Of a stretch of 64,000 bases of DNA, positions 59,833 through 64,000 are shown piece after piece. A program made the position numbers and the translations under genes. The notes below the pieces were generated by a model. That model did not search any database and was not told where the DNA came from. It saw only the letters and a program-made list of their open reading frames with translations. The DNA comes from Mangrovimicrobium sediminis (GTDB lineage: Bacteria; Pseudomonadota; Gammaproteobacteria; Pseudomonadales; Halieaceae): the NCBI RefSeq assembly GCF_004745945.1, contig NZ_SRLE01000004.1, forward strand, positions 1 to 64,000, given 5' to 3'. How positions within the stretch are numbered: the first letter of the stretch is position 1; each line of letters begins with the position of its first letter.

Positions 59833-59848
59833 TGTCGCAAGTGCGACA
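59833..59848. promoter_or_regulatory. NifA site upstream of iscA-nifU
   Basis: TGTCGCAAGTGCGACA is TGT-N10-ACA with extended arms, about 110 bp before the -24 element. A degenerate copy (TGTCGCAAGTGCCCCC) lies about 35 bp upstream. The 418-bp gap holds no gene. Confidence 0.8.
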
Positions 59849-59955
59849 AAGCCCTCGACAGGGACCCTCCCAAGTGTATTTTGCGACAGCCCAAAACGCC
59901 TGGCTCATAGTTGTAAGTTGCTGAATATAAACACAATAAAATTGATTTCAGCCGC

Positions 59956-59971
59956 TGGCACAGGCATTGCA
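59956..59971 (+). promoter_or_regulatory. Sigma-54 promoter of iscA-nifUSV
   Basis: TGGCACAGGCATTGCA matches the full -24/-12 consensus. It is 47 bp upstream of the ATG at 60018. Confidence 0.92.
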
Positions 59972-60017
59972 ACTCCCCTGTTACCAACCAGTTTTCCACC
60001 TCGAGGGAGCGACCACC

Positions 60018-60341
60018 ATGCTTACATTGACCGACAGCGCCGTCAGCGCCGTACAGCGTTTCATCGATTCCGCCGACAAGCCCATCGCCGGCCTGCGCAT
60101 CAAGGTCGAGGGCGGCGGTTGCTCCGGCCTGCAATACGGCATGCGCCTGGAAGAGAACGTGGCCGAGGACGACTCGGTACTCGACTTCACCGGCGTCAAG
60201 GTGCTGGTGGACGGTGACAGTGCCGGCCTGCTCGACGGTGTCACCGTCGACTTCATCGACGGCCTGGAAGGCACCGGTTTCAAATTCGAAAACCCCAACG
60301 CCTCAGGCAGCTGCGGCTGCGGCAAATCATTCACCTGCTGA
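60018..60341 (+). CDS. Nif-linked IscA/HesB-type Fe-S protein
   Basis: A 107-aa A-type carrier. The three conserved cysteines are in GGGCSGLQYGM and SCGCGKSF. A-type proteins pass Fe-S clusters or iron to targets. It is the first gene of the nifUSV operon, as in A. vinelandii (iscA-nif). The ATG at 60018 follows GAGGGAG. Confidence 0.94.
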   Translation: MLTLTDSAVSAVQRFIDSADKPIAGLRIKVEGGGCSGLQYGMRLEENVAEDDSVLDFTGVKVLVDGDSAGLLDGVTVDFIDGLEGTGFKFENPNASGSCGCGKSFTC

Positions 60342-60397
60342 TCCGCTAGACCCGGTATCGGTACAACCAACAGTCACGCGCCAGGAGATCTGCAATC

Positions 60398-61369
60398 ATG
60401 TGGGATTACTCGGAAACGGTTAAGGAACACTTTTACAACCCCAAGAACGCCGGCGCGGTCGAGCAGGCCAATGCCGTCGGTGATGTCGGTTCGATCAGCT
60501 GCGGCGATGCCCTGCGCCTGACCCTGAAGGTGGACCCGGAAAACGAAGTCATCCTCGACGCCGGTTTCCAGACCTTCGGTTGTGGTTCCGCCATCGCGTC
60601 ATCTTCCGCACTGACCGAGATGGTCAAGGGCAAGACCCTGGACGAGGCGCTGACCATCACCAACCAGGACATCGCTGACTTCCTCGACGGCCTGCCCCCG
60701 GAAAAAATGCACTGCTCGGTAATGGGCCGCGAAGCCCTGCAGGCGGCGGTCGCCAACTACCGCGGCGAGGAGTGGGTCGACGATCACGAAGAGGGCGCAC
60801 TGATCTGCAAGTGCTTCGCCATCGACGACGTGATGATCCGCGAGACCATCCGCGAGAACAGCCTGTCCAGCGTCGAGGACGTCACCAACTACACCAAGGC
60901 GGGCGGCGGCTGCTCCTCCTGCCACGAGGGCATCGAGAACATCCTGATCGAGGAACTCGCCGCCCGCGGTGAAGTGTTCGTCGCCGCGCACGCCAAGGGC
61001 AAGAAGAAGGCACCGAAGAAGCAGGAGGCGCTGGTGTCCCTGGAGATGCCGGTCGCCGAGCCCGCTGCCGCCGAACCCGCCCCCGCGGCGCCCGCCGGCA
61101 TGTCCGCCTTCCAGCGCATCAAGAAGATCGAGGCGGTGATCGAGGAGATCCGTCCCAACCTGCAGGCCGACCGCGGCGATTGCGAACTGCTCGACGTCGA
61201 CGGCAAGAACATCTATGTCAGCCTGGTCGGCGCCTGCAGTGGCTGCCAGATGGCGGCGATGACTGTCGGCGGCATCCAGCAAAAAATGATCGAGGCCCTT
61301 GGCGAGTTCGTCAAGGTCATCCCCGTCGACAAGGCCAAGGCGGCCGCCCAGCAGCAGGCCCTGGCCTGA
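60398..61369 (+). CDS. nifU: NifU, Fe-S cluster scaffold
   Basis: A 323-aa three-domain scaffold. The IscU-like N-domain has C35, C62 and C106. The central [2Fe-2S] domain has C137, C139, C172 and C175. An Ala/Pro/Lys-rich linker (about 198-235) leads to the Nfu domain with CSGC at 280-283. It assembles 4Fe-4S clusters for NifH and NifB with sulfur from NifS. Confidence 0.98.
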   Translation: MWDYSETVKEHFYNPKNAGAVEQANAVGDVGSISCGDALRLTLKVDPENEVILDAGFQTFGCGSAIASSSALTEMVKGKTLDEALTITNQDIADFLDGLPPEKMHCSVMGREALQAAVANYRGEEWVDDHEEGALICKCFAIDDVMIRETIRENSLSSVEDVTNYTKAGGGCSSCHEGIENILIEELAARGEVFVAAHAKGKKKAPKKQEALVSLEMPVAEPAAAEPAPAAPAGMSAFQRIKKIEAVIEEIRPNLQADRGDCELLDVDGKNIYVSLVGACSGCQMAAMTVGGIQQKMIEALGEFVKVIPVDKAKAAAQQQALA

Positions 61370-61383
61370 GGGAGGAGAGATCC

Positions 61384-62592
61384 ATGTCTGATATCTACCT
61401 GGACAACAACGCAACCACCCAGTGCGACCCGCTGGTCGTCGAGGCCATGCTGCCTTACTTCAGCGAGCAGTTCGGCAACCCCTCGTCCCTGCACAGCTTC
61501 GGCAACAAGGTCGGTTTCGCCCTGAAAAAAGCGCGCAAAAGCGTGCAGAAGCTGCTCGGCGCGGAGCACGAGTCCGAGATCATCTTCACCTCCTGCGGCT
61601 CCGAATCCGACTCCACCGCGATCATGTCAGCGCTGCGGGCGCAGCCGGAGCGGCGCACCATCATCACCACCGTGGTCGAGCACCCGGCGGTACTGAACCT
61701 GTGCGAGCACCTGGAAGGCGAGGGCTACACCGTGCATCGCCTGGGCGTGGACGCCAAGGGCCGCCTGGACCTGGAAGAGTACAAGTCACTGCTCAGCGAC
61801 GACGTCGCCGTGGTCAGCGTGATGTGGGCCAACAACGAAACCGGCACCATTTTCCCGATCATGGAAATGGCGACCATGGCCGACGAGGCCGGCGTCATGT
61901 TTCACACCGACGCAGTGCAGGCGGTAGGCAAGATCCCGATCGAGCTGGAGGACAGCCCGATCCACATGCTGTCGCTGTCCGGCCACAAGCTGCACGCGCC
62001 CAAGGGCGTCGGCGTGCTGTACCTGAAGCGCGGCACGCGCTTCCGCCCGCTGCTGCGCGGCGGCCACCAGGAACGCGGCCGCCGGGCCGGCACCGAGAAC
62101 GTCACCGCGATCATCGGCCTCGGCGTTGCAGCCGAACTGGCCATGGCCAACATGGCCCACGAGAACACCGAGGTGAAAGCCCTGCGCGACCGCCTGCAGG
62201 AAGGCATTCTGGCCGCGGTTCCCAACGCCTTCGTCACCGGCGACCCGGACAACCGCCTGCCCAACACCCTGAATATCGCGTTCGAGTACATCGAGGGCGA
62301 GGCCATCCTGCTGCTGCTCAACAAGGTGGGCATCGCCGCCTCCAGCGGTTCCGCCTGCACCTCCGGCTCGCTGGAACCCTCCCACGTAATGAAGGCCATG
62401 GGCATTCCCTACACCGCCGCCCACGGCACCGTGCGCTTTTCCCTGTCGCGCTACAACACCGCCGAGGAAGTGGAGCGGGTGATCGAGTCGGTACCCCCGA
62501 TCGTCGCCCAGCTGCGCAAGCTCTCTCCCTACTGGGGCGAGAACGGCCCGGTGGAAAATCCCGACCAGGCCTTCGCGCCGGTCTACGCCTGA
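61384..62592 (+). CDS. nifS: NifS, cysteine desulfurase
   Basis: A 402-aa PLP enzyme that removes sulfur from cysteine. The PLP Lys is K202 ([12 protein letters not shown]) and the catalytic Cys is C325 (SGSACTSGS), the same number as in A. vinelandii NifS. It starts after GAGGAGAG, 14 bp from nifU. Confidence 0.98.
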   Translation: MSDIYLDNNATTQCDPLVVEAMLPYFSEQFGNPSSLHSFGNKVGFALKKARKSVQKLLGAEHESEIIFTSCGSESDSTAIMSALRAQPERRTIITTVVEHPAVLNLCEHLEGEGYTVHRLGVDAKGRLDLEEYKSLLSDDVAVVSVMWANNETGTIFPIMEMATMADEAGVMFHTDAVQAVGKIPIELEDSPIHMLSLSGHKLHAPKGVGVLYLKRGTRFRPLLRGGHQERGRRAGTENVTAIIGLGVAAELAMANMAHENTEVKALRDRLQEGILAAVPNAFVTGDPDNRLPNTLNIAFEYIEGEAILLLLNKVGIAASSGSACTSGSLEPSHVMKAMGIPYTAAHGTVRFSLSRYNTAEEVERVIESVPPIVAQLRKLSPYWGENGPVENPDQAFAPVYA

Positions 62593-62609
62593 GGGTCAGG
62601 GACGCTATC

Positions 62610-63815
62610 GTGAACCAGTCGCGGCCAGCAGTGATCATCGACGACACCACCCTGCGCGATGGTGAGCAGAGTTCCGGCGTCGCGTTCAGCGCCGAGGAAA
62701 AACTGCAGATCGCACGGCAGCTGGCGGCGATTGGCGTCCCTGAACTGGAGATCGGCATTCCCGCCATGGGCGATGAGGAGCGCGAGGTGATGCGCGCCAT
62801 CACCGGGCTCGGCCTGCCGCTCTCTACCCTGGCCTGGTGTCGCATGCACGAGGCGGATCTCGCCGCGGCGGCGGGCACTGGCGTGGACATGGTCGACCTG
62901 TCGATCTCGGTTTCCGACCAGCAGATCGAACACAAGCTGCGCCGCGACCGGCGCTGGGTGCTGCGCCAGGTCGACACCATGGTGCGCCGCGCCGTCGCGC
63001 AAGGCTACGCCGTGTGTGTCGGCTGCGAGGACGCCTCGCGTGCCGACCTGGACTTCCTGGTCCGCGTCGGCGAGACCGCCGCGAACGCCGGCGCACGACG
63101 CCTGCGCTTCGCCGATACCGTGGGCATTCTCGAACCCTCCGCCGTGCAGCGCGCCTTCGGCCGGCTGCGCGCGGCGCTGGATCTCGAGCTGGAAATGCAC
63201 GCCCACGACGACTTCGGCCTGGCCACCGCCAATACCCTGGCGGCGGTCGCCGCCGGTGCCACGCACATCAATACCACGGTGAACGGTCTCGGCGAACGCG
63301 CCGGCAACGCACCGCTGGAAGAGTGCGCGCTGGCGCTCAAGCACCTGCACGGCATCGATACCGGCATCGACACCCGCGGCCTGCCCGCGCTGTCGCGGCT
63401 GGTGGAAGAGGCCTCGGGCCGCGCCGTGGCCTGGCAGAAAAGCATTGTCGGCGCCGGCGTGTTCACCCACGAGGCGGGTATTCACGTCGATGGCCTGCTC
63501 AAGGATAGCCGCAACTACCAGGGGCTGGACCCGCTGGAAGTGGGCAAGCAGCACCAGCTGGTGCTGGGCAAGCACTCCGGCGGCCGCATGCTGCGCGAGG
63601 CCTACCGCGAACTGAATATCGAATTACTCGACTGGCAGGTGCCGGCGCTGTTGTCCCAGGTGCGTGTCCTGGTGACCGCGACCAAGCGCAGCCCACTGCC
63701 GGATGAACTCATGGACCTGTACATGGCCATCGACGCCCTCGCCAGCGAGGCGGCGGTGGATGCGCCAGGCTTGGGAGGTTTCGCATGTCACACAGCACAG
63801 CCGATAGCACTCTGA
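62610..63815 (+). CDS. nifV: NifV, homocitrate synthase
   Basis: A 401-aa enzyme that condenses acetyl-CoA with 2-oxoglutarate to give homocitrate, the organic part of FeMo-co. Motifs: [16 protein letters not shown] near the start, [13 protein letters not shown] and [19 protein letters not shown] chose the GTG at 62610 ([12 protein letters not shown]); a longer open frame upstream runs antisense-like through nifS and is not real. Its last 31 bp overlap cysE. Confidence 0.95.
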   Translation: MNQSRPAVIIDDTTLRDGEQSSGVAFSAEEKLQIARQLAAIGVPELEIGIPAMGDEEREVMRAITGLGLPLSTLAWCRMHEADLAAAAGTGVDMVDLSISVSDQQIEHKLRRDRRWVLRQVDTMVRRAVAQGYAVCVGCEDASRADLDFLVRVGETAANAGARRLRFADTVGILEPSAVQRAFGRLRAALDLELEMHAHDDFGLATANTLAAVAAGATHINTTVNGLGERAGNAPLEECALALKHLHGIDTGIDTRGLPALSRLVEEASGRAVAWQKSIVGAGVFTHEAGIHVDGLLKDSRNYQGLDPLEVGKQHQLVLGKHSGGRMLREAYRELNIELLDWQVPALLSQVRVLVTATKRSPLPDELMDLYMAIDALASEAAVDAPGLGGFACHTAQPIAL

Positions 63816-64000
63816 TCGAGGAACAACCGCGCATGGGCCTGTGGCGCCAGTGGCGCGACGACATCGCCTGCGTGTTCGAGCGCGACCCCGCGGCGCGCAC
63901 TTCCCTCGAAGTCCTGGCCACCTATCCCGGCGTGCACGCGGTGATGATGCACCGCCTCAGCCACCGCCTGTGGCAGCGCGGCTGGCGCTTCGCCGCGCGC
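63785..64000 (+). CDS. cysE: CysE-type serine O-acetyltransferase (nif-linked), partial
   Basis: The first 72 codons before the window ends. The ATG at 63785 follows GGAGG inside the end of nif[42 protein letters not shown] matches the N-terminal region of serine acetyltransferases. It makes O-acetylserine for cysteine, feeding NifS. A. vinelandii also has cysE directly after nifV. The catalytic hexapeptide-repeat part lies outside. Confidence 0.9.
   Translation, partial: MSHSTADSTLIEEQPRMGLWRQWRDDIACVFERDPAARTSLEVLATYPGVHAVMMHRLSHRLWQRGWRFAAR

Noticed and set aside
61422-62609. Very long open frame running from inside nifS into nifV
   Set aside because: The upstream part is an Arg/Pro/Gly-rich shadow of nifS; NifV homology begins at the GTG at 62610.

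Overview
The window looks like part of the nitrogen-fixation island of a high-GC, free-living gammaproteobacterium. Gene content and order resemble Azotobacter vinelandii and Pseudomonas stutzeri: rnf1, nifLA, nifB-fdxN-nifO-nifQ, nifHDKT-nafY-lrv, nifENX and iscA-nifUSV-cysE. NifD, NifK and NifS keep the residue numbering of the A. vinelandii proteins at their metal ligands and active sites. A pair of exosortase-H 'midcut' type proteins hints at a marine, Halieaceae-like lineage, but that is only an inference.

Layout: 1-4344 holds a GAF-domain gene framed by palindromic repeats and a P-type cation ATPase. 4298-9702 (minus) is rnfABCDGE-rnfH. 10124-17938 (plus) is nifLA, then nifB-fdxN-nifO-nifQ-grx-bolA and a NafY paralogue. 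17945-19740 (minus) holds a [2Fe-2S] flavin reductase, a DUF2750-like protein and an ABM-fold protein. 20187-24315 (plus) is a seven-gene operon behind its own sigma-54/NifA-type promoter: an unknown 185-aa protein, a NifZ-like protein, a tandem-domain SagB-type flavoenzyme, a TPR protein, a rhodanese and two unknowns. 24326-26281 (minus) holds a YCII-like protein, a membrane protein and a SIR2-like protein. 26769-32978 (plus) is nifHDKT-nafY-DUF6129-lrv. 32962-35414 holds ankyrin, hemerythrin, Bfd-like [2Fe-2S] and LRR genes.

35508-50711 is a block without recognisable nif genes: eutBC, two midcut proteins, a sterol-desaturase-type hydroxylase, a PNPOx/SnoaL fusion, pckA, two 2-oxoglutarate/Fe(II)-type oxygenases, a transglutaminase, a ribbon-helix-helix regulator with a striking palindrome, a lipase-like hydrolase and a UbiA prenyltransferase. 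50708-53259 (minus) is modABC. 53672-59599 (plus) is nifENX with two NifX-associated genes, two ferredoxins and two little-known genes. 60018-64000 is iscA-nifU-nifS-nifV-cysE, with cysE cut by the window end.

How it fits together: NifL/NifA control about ten sigma-54 promoters (GG-N10-GC boxes), most with TGT-N10-ACA upstream sites. Six of those sites are extended to TGTCG-N6-CGACA. ModABC imports molybdate. NifQ, NifB, NifEN, NifX, NafY and NifV build and carry FeMo-co. NifU, NifS, IscA, CysE and glutaredoxin/BolA supply Fe-S clusters. Rnf plus several ferredoxins deliver low-potential electrons to NifHDK. Hemerythrin and various accessory proteins probably serve protection or assembly.
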